A stretch of 64,000 bases of DNA from Synechococcus sp. A18-25c (GCF_014280035.1 NZ_CP047957.1:2170001-2234000); one strand, 5' to 3'; positions 10,272-20,027 are shown, numbered from the stretch's first letter. Made by a program: numbers and translations. Notes: generated by a model from the sequence alone, not told the origin.

Positions 10272-11263
10272 TTCTGGATCAATTCCTCCTCAGGCTCCTC
10301 CTGAGGCGCGATGGCCGAGCGGCCTTGTCGAATCGGGCTGTCAGCACTGGCAAAAACGGGGAGCACATCCCTTCGGAAGGCTTCGGCAGCACGGGAGCAG
10401 TATCGAGAAGGATTGGTGATCAGCTTGAGCTGACGGCGCACCTGCAGATCCACCACATTGGGACGATGCAGTGTGCCGGCGGTGAGCTCGCGCTCGATGG
10501 ACACCACAGGCAAAAAGGCTGCGCCCAGACCAGCCTGGACAGCATTCTTGATCGCCTCAAAGGAATTGAGCTCCATCTCGACGCGAAGACGCTGGACATC
10601 GAGACCGGATCGCCCGAGCAACTGGTCGACCATCTTTCGGGTTGTGGATTGAGCATCCAGACTCACAAACCCCAGTCGATAGAGGTCGTCCTTGCTGAGC
10701 TCCACCAGACGGGCGAGAGGATGTTTGATGGGGAGCACGAGTGCCAGCTCATCGCTGGCGTAGGGCAAGACCTGGAGCAGTTCGTTGAGCTCAGCCGGCA
10801 ACTCACCGCCGATAATCGCCAAATCAATTTGTCCGTTGGCCACACTCCAGCCGGTGCGACGGGTGCTGTGCACGTGCAGTTGCACCGCCACATCTGGATA
10901 TTTCTGTCGGAAAAGGCCGATCATCCGCGGCATAAGATACGTGCCCGTGGTCTGACTGGCGCCGACCAGGAGGGAACCGCCTTTGAGGTCGTGAAGATCA
11001 TCCAACGCCCGACAGGCTTCATGGCACTGGCTGAGGATGCGATCGCAGTAACTCAGAAGCAGATGACCGGCTTCAGTGAGCTGAGCTTTGCGTCCACCCC
11101 GGTCGAAAAGCGCCACCTCAAGCTGCTTCTCGAGGTTTTGAATCTGCAAACTCACCGCCGGCTGAGTGACGTAAAGGCTGTCAGCAGCTTTCTTGAAACT
11201 GCCCTCACTGACAATGGCCCTGAGGATGCGCAGCTGATCCAGAGTGAAAGGCAGATCGGCCAT
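10262..11263 (-). CDS. rbcR: LysR-type regulator RbcR (CbbR homologue)
   Basis: A 333-residue LysR-family regulator, in cyanobacteria linked to control of RuBisCO and CO2-concentrating genes. The winged HTH covers about residues 5-65 ([20 protein letters not shown] is the recognition region), followed by a periplasmic-binding-protein-like effector domain at about 95-300. I placed the start at ATG 11263 because the sequence [17 protein letters not shown] matches the family N-terminus; the frame is open upstream to 11323. The C-terminal tail is Glu/Gln-rich. It sits between ndhM-DUF3172 (convergent) and the NnrU-like gene (divergent). No clear T-N11-A site could be picked out by eye in the divergent gap. 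Confidence 0.92.
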   Translation of the reverse strand: MADLPFTLDQLRILRAIVSEGSFKKAADSLYVTQPAVSLQIQNLEKQLEVALFDRGGRKAQLTEAGHLLLSYCDRILSQCHEACRALDDLHDLKGGSLLVGASQTTGTYLMPRMIGLFRQKYPDVAVQLHVHSTRRTGWSVANGQIDLAIIGGELPAELNELLQVLPYASDELALVLPIKHPLARLVELSKDDLYRLGFVSLDAQSTTRKMVDQLLGRSGLDVQRLRVEMELNSFEAIKNAVQAGLGAAFLPVVSIERELTAGTLHRPNVVDLQVRRQLKLITNPSRYCSRAAEAFRRDVLPVFASADSPIRQGRSAIAPQEEPEEELIQNQN

Positions 11264-11396
11264 GGAGAGCTGCCTGGCAAAGAGCAGATGATCAAAAACT
11301 GTAAGGGGCACCCCGCCCGTCAAACGCCAGAATCACGGCTCCCGCAGCATCTCGTTGGCTGACGCAACGGCAGGTCTTCACCACAGCAGCCTGGTG

Positions 11397-12098
11397 ATGT
11401 TCACGCTTCTGCTGATCTTTGCTGTGATTCACAGCGGAGGTGCCGCGCTACGCAGTCGCGCGGAGGCGCGCATCGGCGCCAGGGCATGGCGACTGGTGTT
11501 TGCAGCGCTCAGCATTCCCTCCGCGGTTGTGGTGATTGGGTATTTCCTGGCCCACCGCTACGACGGCATCCGCCTCTGGAACCTTCAGGGCCTCCCCGGC
11601 ATGGTGCCGATGGTTTGGATCGTGACAGCCATCAGCTTCCTGTTTCTGTACCCAGCCACTTACAACCTGCTGGAGATTCCGGCGGTGCTCAAGCCTCAGG
11701 TGCGCCTTTATGCCACTGGGATCATCCGAATCAGTCGTCACCCACAGGCCGTCGGGCAGATCCTGTGGTGCCTGAGCCATGCCCTATGGATCGGCAGCAG
11801 TTTCATGCTGGTGACCTGCGCTGGCCTGATCGGTCATCATCTTTTTGCTGTGTGGCATGGCGATCGCAGGCTGAAGCAGCGTTTCGGCGATGCCTTCGAC
11901 AAACTCAGGGACGAAACTTCTGTAGTCCCTTTCGCTGCCGTCATTGAGGGTCGACAGACGATCATCTGGACCGAGCTGGTGCGCCCGGCCCAATTGGGCA
12001 TCGCTATCGCTGTGGGGGTGTTCTGGTGGGCCCACCGCTACATCCCCATCGGTGGAATGGCGTTTCTTCACTCCAGGCTCGGAGAGCTGTTGAGCTGA
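11397..12098 (+). CDS. NnrU family membrane protein, likely 15-cis-zeta-carotene isomerase (Z-ISO type)
   Basis: A 233-residue polytopic membrane protein with about six hydrophobic segments, of the NnrU family. Plant Z-ISO, a haem-dependent isomerase of 9,15,9'-tri-cis-zeta-carotene, belongs to the same family. Visible family features are IHSGGAALR near the N-terminus, RISRHPQAVGQILW in the middle and a His-rich GHHLFAVWHGDRRL. His residues of this kind bind haem in Z-ISO. ATG 11397 (or GTG 11394) is my preferred start; TTG 11355 is also open. Its location close to crtP fits a carotenoid role, but the substrate cannot be read from sequence. Confidence 0.8.
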   Translation: MFTLLLIFAVIHSGGAALRSRAEARIGARAWRLVFAALSIPSAVVVIGYFLAHRYDGIRLWNLQGLPGMVPMVWIVTAISFLFLYPATYNLLEIPAVLKPQVRLYATGIIRISRHPQAVGQILWCLSHALWIGSSFMLVTCAGLIGHHLFAVWHGDRRLKQRFGDAFDKLRDETSVVPFAAVIEGRQTIIWTELVRPAQLGIAIAVGVFWWAHRYIPIGGMAFLHSRLGELLS

Positions 12099-12132
12099 GC
12101 TGCCTACACTCGACACAACCTGATTTGTCTGG

Positions 12133-14145
12133 ATGCCCTCGGCCGCCGACTCCGCCTGGTTGATTCCAGTTCTGCCTTTGTTCGGAGCCTTGATCTCTGG
12201 CCTAGGCCTGATCAGCTTCAACCGAACCATCAACCGATTGCGCAAACCGGTTGCGCTGCTGCTGATCAGCTGCGTGGGGGCCGCTGCCGTGATTAGTTAC
12301 GCCGTTCTGTTGGAACAGCTGGGAGGGGCACCTCCCGTTGAGCACTTATTCGTGTGGGCCAGTGCTGGAGACTTCACACTGCCGATGGGGTATGTGGTCG
12401 ACCCCCTTGCCGCCGTCATGCTGGCTCTGGTCACCACCGTGGCGCTGCTGGTGATGATCTACTCCCACGGCTATATGGCGCACGACAAGAGCTACGTGCG
12501 CTTTTTCACCTATCTGGCCATTTTCAGCAGCTCGATGCTCGGACTCGTGGTGAGTCCGAACCTGCTCGAGATCTATGTGTTCTGGGAGCTGGTCGGCATG
12601 TCGTCGTACCTGCTGGTGGGCTTCTGGTACGACCGGGACGGAGCGGCCCATGCCGCCCAGAAAGCCTTCGTGGTGAACCGTGTGGGCGATTTCGGTTTGC
12701 TTTTGGGAATCCTGGGTCTGTTTTGGGCGACCGGCAGTTTCGGATTCCAGGGCATCGCCGACGGTCTTTCGGCCGCTGTGAGCAGCGGTGTGGTGCCGGG
12801 TTGGGCAGCGCTGGCGCTCTGCCTGTTCGTGTTCATGGGCCCGATGGCCAAGTCCGCGCAGTTCCCGCTGCACGTGTGGCTGCCGGACGCGATGGAAGGT
12901 CCCACACCAATTTCAGCCCTGATCCATGCGGCCACCATGGTGGCCGCCGGTGTCTTCCTCGTCGCTCGCCTGGAACCCCTTTACAGCCAGTTCCCCAGTG
13001 TTGGCGTGTTCATTGCCGTCACCGGAACGATCACCTGCTTTTTAGGGGCCTCCATCGCCCTCACCCAGATGGATCTCAAAAAGGGGCTGGCTTACAGCAC
13101 CGTGTCTCAGCTGGGCTACATGATGTTGGCCATGGGCTGCGGAGCTCCGGTCGCTGGCATGTTCCACCTGGTGACCCATGCCTTCTTCAAGGCCATGCTC
13201 TTCCTTGGATCGGGTTCCGTGATCCATGCCATGGAGGATGTGGTGGGTCATGAACCTGTGCTGGCGCAGGACATGCGCCTGATGGGCGGTTTACGCAAGA
13301 AAATGCCGATCACCGCGATCACATTTCTGATCGGTTGCATTGCCATCAGTGGGATCCCTCCCCTAGCTGGCTTCTGGAGCAAGGATGAAATTCTCGGGCA
13401 AGCCTTCGAAACATTCCCACTGCTCTGGGTTGTTGGCTTCCTGACGGCCGGCATGACGGCCTTCTACATGTTTCGGCTGTATTTCCTCACCTTCGAGGGC
13501 GACTTCCGTGGCAACGATGAGGCCATGCAAGCCAAGCTGATGGCCGCCGCCGGCAAGACTGTTGATCAAGAGCATTCGCACCATGCCGGAAGCCTGCACG
13601 AATCGCCTTGGTCGATGACGCTGCCTCTGGTGGTGCTAGCTGTTCCATCGGTTCTGATCGGCCTTCTGGGAACACCCTGGAACAGCCGTTTTGCCGGGTT
13701 GCTCAACCCCGAGGAAGCCATGGAAATGGCGGAACACTTCAGCTGGGGTGAATTTCTGCCTCTGGCCGGTGCCTCCGTCGCCATTTCGGCAGCTGGGATC
13801 TCCGTGGCCGTGCTGGCCTATGCCGTCCATCGCATCGACTTGGGCGAGTTGGTGGCTGCCCGGTTCCCCAGCGTGAATGCCTTCTTGGCGAACAAGTGGT
13901 ATCTCGATTCCATCAACGAGAAGTTGTTTGTTCGCGGCAGCCGCAAGATTGCTCGCGAAGTGCTGGAAGTGGATGCCAAGGTCGTGGATGGCGTGGTCAA
14001 TCTCACCGGCCTGCTCACCCTTGGTAGTGGTGAAGGACTCAAGTATTTCGAAACCGGTCGCGCGCAGTTCTACGCCCTGATCGTGTTCGGCGGTGTGATC
14101 GGTTTGGTGGTGCTGTTTGGTGTCTTGGGCGGTCCGATCAATTAG
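12133..14145 (+). CDS. ndhF: NAD(P)H-quinone oxidoreductase subunit 5 (NdhF1)
   Basis: A 670-residue antiporter-like membrane subunit of NDH-1, at the distal end of the proton-pumping arm. There are about 15-16 hydrophobic helices. The conserved proton-antiporter core is clear: FWELVGMSSYLLVGFWYDR near 155-173, LHVWLPDAMEGPTPISALIHAATMVAAG near 242-269, and KKGLAYSTVSQLGYMM near 316-331. The NdhF C-terminal extension with a lateral helix is present (LGSGEGLKYFETGRAQFY). It lies 34 bases after the NnrU-like gene and 103 bases before ndhD. The NdhF1 type takes part in respiration and cyclic electron flow; the CO2-uptake paralogues NdhF3/F4 differ in sequence. Confidence 0.95.
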   Translation: MPSAADSAWLIPVLPLFGALISGLGLISFNRTINRLRKPVALLLISCVGAAAVISYAVLLEQLGGAPPVEHLFVWASAGDFTLPMGYVVDPLAAVMLALVTTVALLVMIYSHGYMAHDKSYVRFFTYLAIFSSSMLGLVVSPNLLEIYVFWELVGMSSYLLVGFWYDRDGAAHAAQKAFVVNRVGDFGLLLGILGLFWATGSFGFQGIADGLSAAVSSGVVPGWAALALCLFVFMGPMAKSAQFPLHVWLPDAMEGPTPISALIHAATMVAAGVFLVARLEPLYSQFPSVGVFIAVTGTITCFLGASIALTQMDLKKGLAYSTVSQLGYMMLAMGCGAPVAGMFHLVTHAFFKAMLFLGSGSVIHAMEDVVGHEPVLAQDMRLMGGLRKKMPITAITFLIGCIAISGIPPLAGFWSKDEILGQAFETFPLLWVVGFLTAGMTAFYMFRLYFLTFEGDFRGNDEAMQAKLMAAAGKTVDQEHSHHAGSLHESPWSMTLPLVVLAVPSVLIGLLGTPWNSRFAGLLNPEEAMEMAEHFSWGEFLPLAGASVAISAAGISVAVLAYAVHRIDLGELVAARFPSVNAFLANKWYLDSINEKLFVRGSRKIAREVLEVDAKVVDGVVNLTGLLTLGSGEGLKYFETGRAQFYALIVFGGVIGLVVLFGVLGGPIN

Positions 14146-14248
14146 ATCGGACTGGTTTTGGCTGTCGCTGTGTGTGTCAACGCCTATCGACTGGATGTCA
14201 CCACAGCCAAGATTTCTACACTCAAGCCAGTGGTGAAAGGCCTCATCC

Positions 14249-15922
14249 TTGCTGGAATTCGCTGTCAGCGCACCCTTTGATCCAGCCGTTGATATTGCGG
14301 CTGGCATTATTCCGGCCCAGTTTCCCTGGCTGAGCTTGTCCATTCTCTTCCCCATCGTGGGGGCATTGATGGTGCCTTTCATTCCCGATGAGGGTGAGGG
14401 CCGTCAGGTTCGCTGGTTCGCGCTTGGTATTGCGCTGACCACCTTTCTGATCACAGCCGGTGCGTATCTGACTGGTTACGACCCCAGCTTCAGTGGCCTG
14501 CAACTCTCCGAACGGGTGAGCTGGCTTCCCAATCTCGGCTTGACATGGGCCGTTGGAGCCGACGGCCTGTCCATGCCATTGATCCTGCTGACGAGCTTCA
14601 TCACAGCCCTCGCCGTGCTCGCGGCCTGGCCTGTGACGTTCAAACCCAAGCTGTTTTTCTTTCTGATTCTGGCCATGGATGGTGGCCAGATCGCTGTGTT
14701 CGCCGTCCAGGACATGTTGCTGTTCTTCCTGGCCTGGGAGCTGGAACTGTTACCCGTCTATCTGCTGCTGGCGATCTGGGGTGGAAAGAAACGCCAGTAC
14801 GCCGCAACCAAATTCATCCTCTACACCGCAGGCAGCTCACTGTTCATCCTGCTTGCGGCCCTCGCCATGGGCTTCATGGGAGGCGGCACCCCCAACTTTG
14901 AATACACCGTTCTGGCCCAAAAAGGCTTCAGCACAGGGTTCCAGTTGCTCTGTTACGCCGGACTGCTGATCGCATTCGGCGTCAAACTCCCCATTGTTCC
15001 GCTGCACACGTGGCTGCCGGATGCCCATGGTGAAGCCACCGCCCCGGTGCACATGCTGCTCGCCGGGATCCTTCTCAAGATGGGGGGATATGCCTTGATG
15101 CGTTTCAACGCTGAAATGCTGCCGGAGGCCCACGCACAGTTCGCGCCGCTGCTGGTGGTGCTTGGTGTCGTGAACATCATTTATGCCGCACTCACCTCGT
15201 TTGCTCAGCGCAATCTCAAACGCAAGATCGCGTACAGCTCGATCAGCCACATGGGCTTTGTGTTGATCGGGATTGGCAGTTTCAGCGCCTTGGGCACCAG
15301 TGGAGCGATGCTCCAGATGATTAGCCATGGCTTGATCGGAGCCAGCCTGTTTTTCCTTGTCGGTGCCACCTACGACCGCACCCACACGCTTCAACTCGAT
15401 GAAATGGGCGGCGTCGGTCAAAAGATGCGCGTGATGTTCGCGCTCTGGACCGTGTGTTCGCTCGCGTCTCTTGCCCTGCCGGGGATGAGTGGATTTGTCA
15501 GCGAACTGATGGTCTTCACGGGCTTCGCGACCGATGAGGCCTACACCCTGAGCTTCCGGATCGTGATCGACGGACTGGCCGCAATCGGTGTGATCCTCAC
15601 ACCGATCTATCTCCTCTCCATGCTGCGGGAGATTTTCTTCGGAAAAGAGAACGCCCAGCTCACCACGAACACCAACCTGGTGGACGCCGAACCTCGTGAG
15701 GTTTACATCATCGGCTGCCTGCTCGTTCCCATCATCGGCATCGGCCTTTATCCACGCCTGATGACCGACAGCTATCGATCGGCGATCGAAGCCTTGGTGG
15801 ATCGCAACCTGGCCGCCATGGAAGTGATCAGTCGCCCGACGGCACCTTTAATCCGCAGTGGCAGCCTGGCGCCAGCCATGTTGCGGGCACCCAGTTTGCC
15901 CAACAGCACTAGCGGAGCGTAA
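14249..15922 (+). CDS. ndhD: NAD(P)H-quinone oxidoreductase subunit 4 (NdhD1)
   Basis: A 557-residue antiporter-like subunit of NDH-1 with about 14 transmembrane helices. Diagnostic segments are [35 protein letters not shown] with the conserved Glu, [21 protein letters not shown], and [17 protein letters not shown]. The only plausible start is TTG at 14249, because an in-frame TGA lies at 14234 and no ATG or GTG occurs between. The upstream 103 bases probably carry a leader or promoter. It pairs with NdhF1 in the NDH-1L form of the complex. The C-terminal 40 residues after RNLAAM are Pro/Ser/Ala-rich and poorly conserved-looking. Confidence 0.95.
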   Translation: MLEFAVSAPFDPAVDIAAGIIPAQFPWLSLSILFPIVGALMVPFIPDEGEGRQVRWFALGIALTTFLITAGAYLTGYDPSFSGLQLSERVSWLPNLGLTWAVGADGLSMPLILLTSFITALAVLAAWPVTFKPKLFFFLILAMDGGQIAVFAVQDMLLFFLAWELELLPVYLLLAIWGGKKRQYAATKFILYTAGSSLFILLAALAMGFMGGGTPNFEYTVLAQKGFSTGFQLLCYAGLLIAFGVKLPIVPLHTWLPDAHGEATAPVHMLLAGILLKMGGYALMRFNAEMLPEAHAQFAPLLVVLGVVNIIYAALTSFAQRNLKRKIAYSSISHMGFVLIGIGSFSALGTSGAMLQMISHGLIGASLFFLVGATYDRTHTLQLDEMGGVGQKMRVMFALWTVCSLASLALPGMSGFVSELMVFTGFATDEAYTLSFRIVIDGLAAIGVILTPIYLLSMLREIFFGKENAQLTTNTNLVDAEPREVYIIGCLLVPIIGIGLYPRLMTDSYRSAIEALVDRNLAAMEVISRPTAPLIRSGSLAPAMLRAPSLPNSTSGA

Positions 15923-16008
15923 CGATCTTCGTCCTTTCCCATTTCTGTCCAGACGCTGCTGCAGGAACTCCGTACGTTTGATTCACTGCTCCTGCATCGC
16001 CTGCGGAC

Positions 16009-16383
16009 ATGCGCCAGATCAATTTCAGCCTGATTTTCTTCTTCGGACTGAGCACCGTGTTCTTCACCCTGGAGAACACGGAAGCCACAACGGTGAGGGT
16101 GCTGCCAGGGCTGCAATACACCCTCCCCCTGGCGGCCCTTCTACTGGTGGCGTCTGGCGTGGGTGCAGCCGCTGCTTGGTTATTTGCCACCTGGAGCGGC
16201 ATGCTGAACAACGTGGAACGCTTCAGCAACGCCTCGGAATTTGAGGCTCAGCAAGTGCGCATTCAAGAACTGGAAGTTGATCTCAACCGCTACAGGGCCA
16301 CGGTCCAGACGCAGCTTGGACTGCTGCCATCAGCCGAAACCGCAGACAGCAGCCTCGACAGCCCATCGATCGAGGTGAGCTGA
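16009..16383 (+). CDS. LapA domain (DUF1049) inner-membrane protein
   Basis: A 124-residue protein with two transmembrane segments (about 5-22 and 37-62) followed by a cytoplasmic coiled-coil stretch (NVERFSNASEFEAQQVRIQELEVDLNRY). This two-helix hairpin plus coiled coil is the LapA/DUF1049 layout. In enterobacteria LapA works in lipopolysaccharide assembly; the role in cyanobacteria is not established. It lies 86 bases after ndhD and 56 bases before scpA. The C-terminal 25 residues are Ser/Asp/Glu-rich and likely disordered. Confidence 0.8.
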   Translation: MRQINFSLIFFFGLSTVFFTLENTEATTVRVLPGLQYTLPLAALLLVASGVGAAAAWLFATWSGMLNNVERFSNASEFEAQQVRIQELEVDLNRYRATVQTQLGLLPSAETADSSLDSPSIEVS

Positions 16384-16439
16384 AGGGGCTGGCCGGAAGC
16401 GTTCAGGACCGGTACTTTTGCTGAAGATGGTCGGTTGCG

Positions 16440-17342
16440 GTGCCGGAAGCCGGGCTGAATCAAGGCGCTGATGCGGGTGCCAGGCTTGCGATCCGTTTGC
16501 TCCAAGATGCCGCGCAACGGGGCGATCTGGATCCCTGGGATGTGGACGTCATCGCCGTCGTGGACGGATTTCTCGATCAGCTCAAACAACGCATCGAAGT
16601 GCCGCGGAAGGTGGCAGAAGCGCTTCAACAGCGAGGTGGAAGTTACGAACGTGACTTGGCAGACAGCAGTGAAGCGTTTCTTGCCGCATCGGTGCTTGTG
16701 GGACTGAAGGCGGAAGTGCTCGAAGCCAGCACCTTCCCTCCAGAACCCGAGCTCGAGGAAGCGTTTGATGCCGATTACGGCGATCAAGGCTGGCTGGATC
16801 CCAGTTTTGATCTGCCCCGACATCCAGAACGCCATCTTCAACGTCGCCCGGTGGCTCCTCCTCCCTTGCGACGCCCCGTCACCCTGGGGGAACTGATTGA
16901 GCAACTGGAGTCGATCGCCGAACAGCTGGAGTCCGACGAGCTCGAGATGCGGAGGCGGCAGAGGCAAAAGCGCTACTCCAACAAAGAAGCGATCGCGCAG
17001 GTGGCTGCTCTTGCACACCGAGAAAAGCTACCGGAGACCACCGCAGCCATGGGCGTGTTCCTCAATGGCTGGGAAACCGCACTGCAGTGGGTGGATTTCG
17101 AGAGTTTGGTGCTGCGCTGGAGTGCGGAGGCTGCCAAGGATCTCGACACCGACAGGGTCGGCGTGTTCTGGGCCCTCTTGTTTCTCTCCTCTCAGGGTCA
17201 GGTGGAACTCGAGCAAATGGGGTCACTGCACGGTCCGATCCGACTGCGGCGGCTTCTTGCTCCTGGATCCATGGCGCAGATGCCTCTGGCCAAACTGGAC
17301 GTGCCAGATGCAGCGCCGGCCGTGGGGGCAATGGCTGCCTGA
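16440..17342 (+). CDS. scpA: Segregation and condensation protein A
   Basis: A 300-residue kleisin subunit that with ScpB and SMC forms the bacterial condensin for chromosome compaction. The N-terminal ScpA signature is visible: AIRLLQDAAQRGDLDPWDVDVIAVVDGFLDQL at about 15-47. It is followed by a helical region that in the family binds the SMC head (SSEAFLAASVLVGLKAE). The middle is acidic (PEPELEEAFDADYGD) and the C-terminal winged-helix part is near 205-280. The GTG start at 16440 gives the expected N-terminus. No scpB is in the window; bacterial scpA and scpB are often linked, so here the partner must lie elsewhere. Confidence 0.88.
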   Translation: MPEAGLNQGADAGARLAIRLLQDAAQRGDLDPWDVDVIAVVDGFLDQLKQRIEVPRKVAEALQQRGGSYERDLADSSEAFLAASVLVGLKAEVLEASTFPPEPELEEAFDADYGDQGWLDPSFDLPRHPERHLQRRPVAPPPLRRPVTLGELIEQLESIAEQLESDELEMRRRQRQKRYSNKEAIAQVAALAHREKLPETTAAMGVFLNGWETALQWVDFESLVLRWSAEAAKDLDTDRVGVFWALLFLSSQGQVELEQMGSLHGPIRLRRLLAPGSMAQMPLAKLDVPDAAPAVGAMAA

Positions 17343-17386
17343 ACACCCATTTATGTTGGCTTATTCGAAGTAAGCCTGTAACGCCG

Positions 17387-18565
17387 ATGAAGGCGATGAT
17401 CCTGGCCGCGGGCAAGGGGACAAGAGTTCAACCGATCACGCACGTGATCCCAAAACCCATGATTCCCATCCTGCAAAAACCAGTGATGGAGTTTTTGCTT
17501 GAGCTGCTCAAAGAGCACGGCTTCGCCGAGGTGATGGTGAATGTGTCGCACTTGGCGGAGGAAATCGAGAACTACTTCCGTGATGGCCAGCGATTCGGGG
17601 TTGAGATTGCCTACAGCTTCGAGGGACGCATCGAAGACGGAGAACTGATTGGTGACGCCCTCGGTTCAGCCGGTGGACTGAAAAAAATCCAAGACTTCCA
17701 GAATTTCTTCGACGACACCTTCGTGGTGCTCTGCGGGGATGCCTTGATTGATCTAGACCTCACCGAAGCCGTGAAGCGTCATCGCGAGAAGGGAGCACTC
17801 GCAAGCCTGGTCACCAAACGGGTCCCTAAGGATCAAGTCAGCAGCTACGGAGTTGTCGTCAGTGACGACGAAGGTCGCATCCAAGCGTTCCAAGAGAAGC
17901 CGACCGTCGATGAAGCGCTGAGCGACACCATCAACACAGGCATCTATTTGTTCGAGCCTGAGATCTTCGAGCACATTCCCTCCGGTGAGTCCTTTGACAT
18001 CGGATCGGACCTCTTCCCCAAACTGGTGGAGCTTGGAGCCCCCTTTTATGCCCTTCCCATGGAATTTGAATGGGTGGACATCGGCAAGGTTCCCGATTAC
18101 TGGCAGGCCATCCGCAGCGTGCTGCAGGGCGATGTTCGCCAGGTCGGCATCCCGGGCAAGGAAGTGCGTCCAGGGGTCTATGCCGGGTTGAATGTGGCCG
18201 CCAACTGGGATCGCATCGATGTGCAGGGTCCTGTTTATGTCGGCGGCATGACCAAAATCGAAGATGGCGCCACGCTGGTCGGACCCACCATGATCGGACC
18301 GAGCTGCCACATCTGCGAAGGGGCCACGATCGATAACTCAATCATTTTTGACTACTCCCGCATCGGTGCCGGAGTTCAGCTCGTTGAGAAGCTGGTGTTT
18401 GGCCGCTACTGCGTCGACAAGAACGGAGACCACTTCGACCTCCAAGAAGCAGCCCTCGACTGGCTGATCACGGATGCGCGACGGGCCGACCTGATCGAGC
18501 CTTCCCCACAGCAAAAAGCCATGGCTGAACTGTTAGGAACAGATCTCACAGCGGCTGCGAGCTGA
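17387..18565 (+). CDS. NDP-sugar pyrophosphorylase (mannose-1-phosphate guanylyltransferase-like)
   Basis: A 392-residue nucleotidyltransferase that couples a sugar 1-phosphate to NTP. The nucleotide-binding signature is at the N-terminus (LAAGKGTRVQPIT, about 6-18, with IPKPMIPI following), and the metal-binding GDALIDLD lies near residues 117-124. The last third has hexapeptide-like turns (VGGMTKIEDGATLVGPTMIGPSC...DNSIIFDYSRIGAGV) typical of a left-handed beta-helix. ATG 17387 is the start because the family N-terminus begins exactly there. The sugar and nucleotide cannot be decided; mannose-1-P/GTP and glucose-1-P/UTP are both possible. It ends convergently with metF, overlapping by 20 bases. 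Confidence 0.85.
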   Translation: MKAMILAAGKGTRVQPITHVIPKPMIPILQKPVMEFLLELLKEHGFAEVMVNVSHLAEEIENYFRDGQRFGVEIAYSFEGRIEDGELIGDALGSAGGLKKIQDFQNFFDDTFVVLCGDALIDLDLTEAVKRHREKGALASLVTKRVPKDQVSSYGVVVSDDEGRIQAFQEKPTVDEALSDTINTGIYLFEPEIFEHIPSGESFDIGSDLFPKLVELGAPFYALPMEFEWVDIGKVPDYWQAIRSVLQGDVRQVGIPGKEVRPGVYAGLNVAANWDRIDVQGPVYVGGMTKIEDGATLVGPTMIGPSCHICEGATIDNSIIFDYSRIGAGVQLVEKLVFGRYCVDKNGDHFDLQEAALDWLITDARRADLIEPSPQQKAMAELLGTDLTAAAS

Positions 18566-19448
18566 GGCCGGCCTTTTTTAGAACCTCCGGAATCCGTTCC
18601 TCAGCCCTGACCGCCATCACGTGCACACCCTGAGCAATTCCCAGGTATCGGTGCACCTGCTCGGCAGCAATGGCGATGCCTTCCGAAGCAGGATCATCTG
18701 CTGCCGCTAAGCGGGCAATCAGGTCGTCTGGAATGCAGGCTCCAGGAACCATCCGGTTGATAAACGCTGCATTTTTTGCTGACTTGAGCAGGAACACCCC
18801 TGCCAGAACCGGTAGCTCCATCGGCGTGGCAAGCTCCCGGCAGAAGCGCTCGAGCACTCGCGGATCCATCACCATTTGGGTTTGCAGAAAGCGGGCTCCC
18901 GCCTCACGCTTGCGCTCCAGGCGACGGGTCAGACCTGACCAACTGGGGCAGTGCGGATCCGCCGCTGCACCCGCGAAGAGATCAGTGGGACCATCAGGCA
19001 GGTTGTTCTTAACCGGGTCCTCACCCCGATTAAAAGCGCTGACTTGCTTTAACAGACGGATGGATTCCAACTCGTGCACAGGCCGGGCATGGGGCTGATC
19101 TCCTGCCTGGACAGGATCACCGGTGAGGCAAAGGAGATTGCGAATACCGAGCGCATGGGCACCGAGCAGATCCGCTTGCAGCGCGATGCGATTGCGATCC
19201 CGCCCAGCCATCTGCAGCACCGGCTCGAGTCCTGCATCCAGGAGAAGCCGGCAGACCGCCACACTGTTCATCCGCATCACCGCACGGCTTCCATCGGTGA
19301 CGTTGATGGCCTGCACCCAACCACGCATGCCCTCAGCCATGGCGAGCGCATGGCTGGGATCACCACCCCGTGGCGGCATCACTTCGGCAGTGACCGTGAC
19401 GGAACCAGCCTCAAGACTGCGCTGCAGCGCGGAACCCAAACCCTTCAA
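18546..19448 (-). CDS. metF: 5,10-methylenetetrahydrofolate reductase
   Basis: A 300-residue FAD-dependent TIM-barrel enzyme that reduces methylene-THF to methyl-THF for methionine synthesis. The N-terminal active-site segment TAEVMPPRGGD (about 20-30), the NVTDGSRAVMRM block (about 49-60), LCLTGDP (about 106-112) and RFLQTQMVMD (about 186-195) are those of MetF. No ATG or GTG is available upstream because an in-frame TGA lies at 19482-19484; TTG 19448 is the likely start. It is divergent from the PedR-like gene, so the 83 bases between them hold both promoters. Confidence 0.93.
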   Translation of the reverse strand: MKGLGSALQRSLEAGSVTVTAEVMPPRGGDPSHALAMAEGMRGWVQAINVTDGSRAVMRMNSVAVCRLLLDAGLEPVLQMAGRDRNRIALQADLLGAHALGIRNLLCLTGDPVQAGDQPHARPVHELESIRLLKQVSAFNRGEDPVKNNLPDGPTDLFAGAAADPHCPSWSGLTRRLERKREAGARFLQTQMVMDPRVLERFCRELATPMELPVLAGVFLLKSAKNAAFINRMVPGACIPDDLIARLAAADDPASEGIAIAAEQVHRYLGIAQGVHVMAVRAEERIPEVLKKAGLSSQPL

Positions 19449-19531
19449 ACGCTTCTTCCAGTCACTATGGGAGATCGCCTGTCAGATACGAGTGCTTAGG
19501 ATGATTGAATGAACAGTGGTCGGTAGTCCGC

Positions 19532-19810
19532 ATGGCCAGTGGCGATGGACCTGATTCCTCGAACGTTTCGCTCTCCACGCGGGAGATCGAGATCATCGAG
19601 CTGGTGGCTGAAGGCCTCACCAACCAGGAAATTGCCGAACGACTCACCATCAGTAAACGCACTGTCGACAATCACGTCAGCAATGTCTTCACCAAGACAG
19701 GCTCCAAGAATCGCGTTGCGCTGCTGAATTGGGCCATGGACCACGGCAAGATCTGCCGTGATGGATTCAACTGTTGCTTGCTTCCGGGAGCACCCGACGA
19801 CGCGGCCTGA
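19532..19810 (+). CDS. pedR: Small LuxR-type redox-responsive regulator (PedR-like)
   Basis: A 92-residue protein made of little more than a LuxR/NarL helix-turn-helix: LSTREIEIIELVAEGLTNQEIAERL at 14-38 and TVDNHVSNVF at 44-53, with no receiver domain. The C-terminus carries Cys75, Cys81 and Cys82. In Synechocystis the similar small regulator PedR responds to photosynthetic electron transport through a cysteine and thioredoxin. The assignment here rests on size, HTH and cysteines, so it is likely but not proven. ATG 19532 was chosen; a TTG at 19505 extends the frame. Its 3' end overlaps a possible small gene on the other strand. Confidence 0.8.
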   Translation: MASGDGPDSSNVSLSTREIEIIELVAEGLTNQEIAERLTISKRTVDNHVSNVFTKTGSKNRVALLNWAMDHGKICRDGFNCCLLPGAPDDAA

Positions 19811-19952
19811 CGGACAAGGGGAGCGGCACCGGCAAATCCATCAACGAACAACGCGCCAGGGACAGGTCGAACAGTTCGGCATAGGCAACACAAGCCTCAC
19901 GATCGAGACCAATGAATCTCAGGATGCCGTCATCGTCGTAAAGCCCGTGCAC
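19767..19952 (-). CDS. Small hypothetical protein
   Basis: A 61-codon frame starting with GTG at 19952; a TGA lies just upstream in frame. The first half reads like a real protein (YDDDGILRFIGLDREACVAYAELFDL), with a pattern of short strand and amphipathic helix that I think recurs in small cyanobacterial hypothetical proteins. The second half is Pro/Arg-rich. It overlaps the 3' end of the PedR-like gene by 44 bases on the opposite strand, and it lies 75 bases downstream of the CYTH gene on the same strand. Its function is unknown. Confidence 0.45.
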   Translation of the reverse strand: MHGLYDDDGILRFIGLDREACVAYAELFDLSLARCSLMDLPVPLPLSVRPRRRVLPEASNS

Positions 19953-20027
19953 GCGTCATTTGAATGATCCCAAACAAAATCTAAAGGAAAGTGGAAGACT
20001 CTTGCAAGCGTGAAAATGCGGGTCAGC

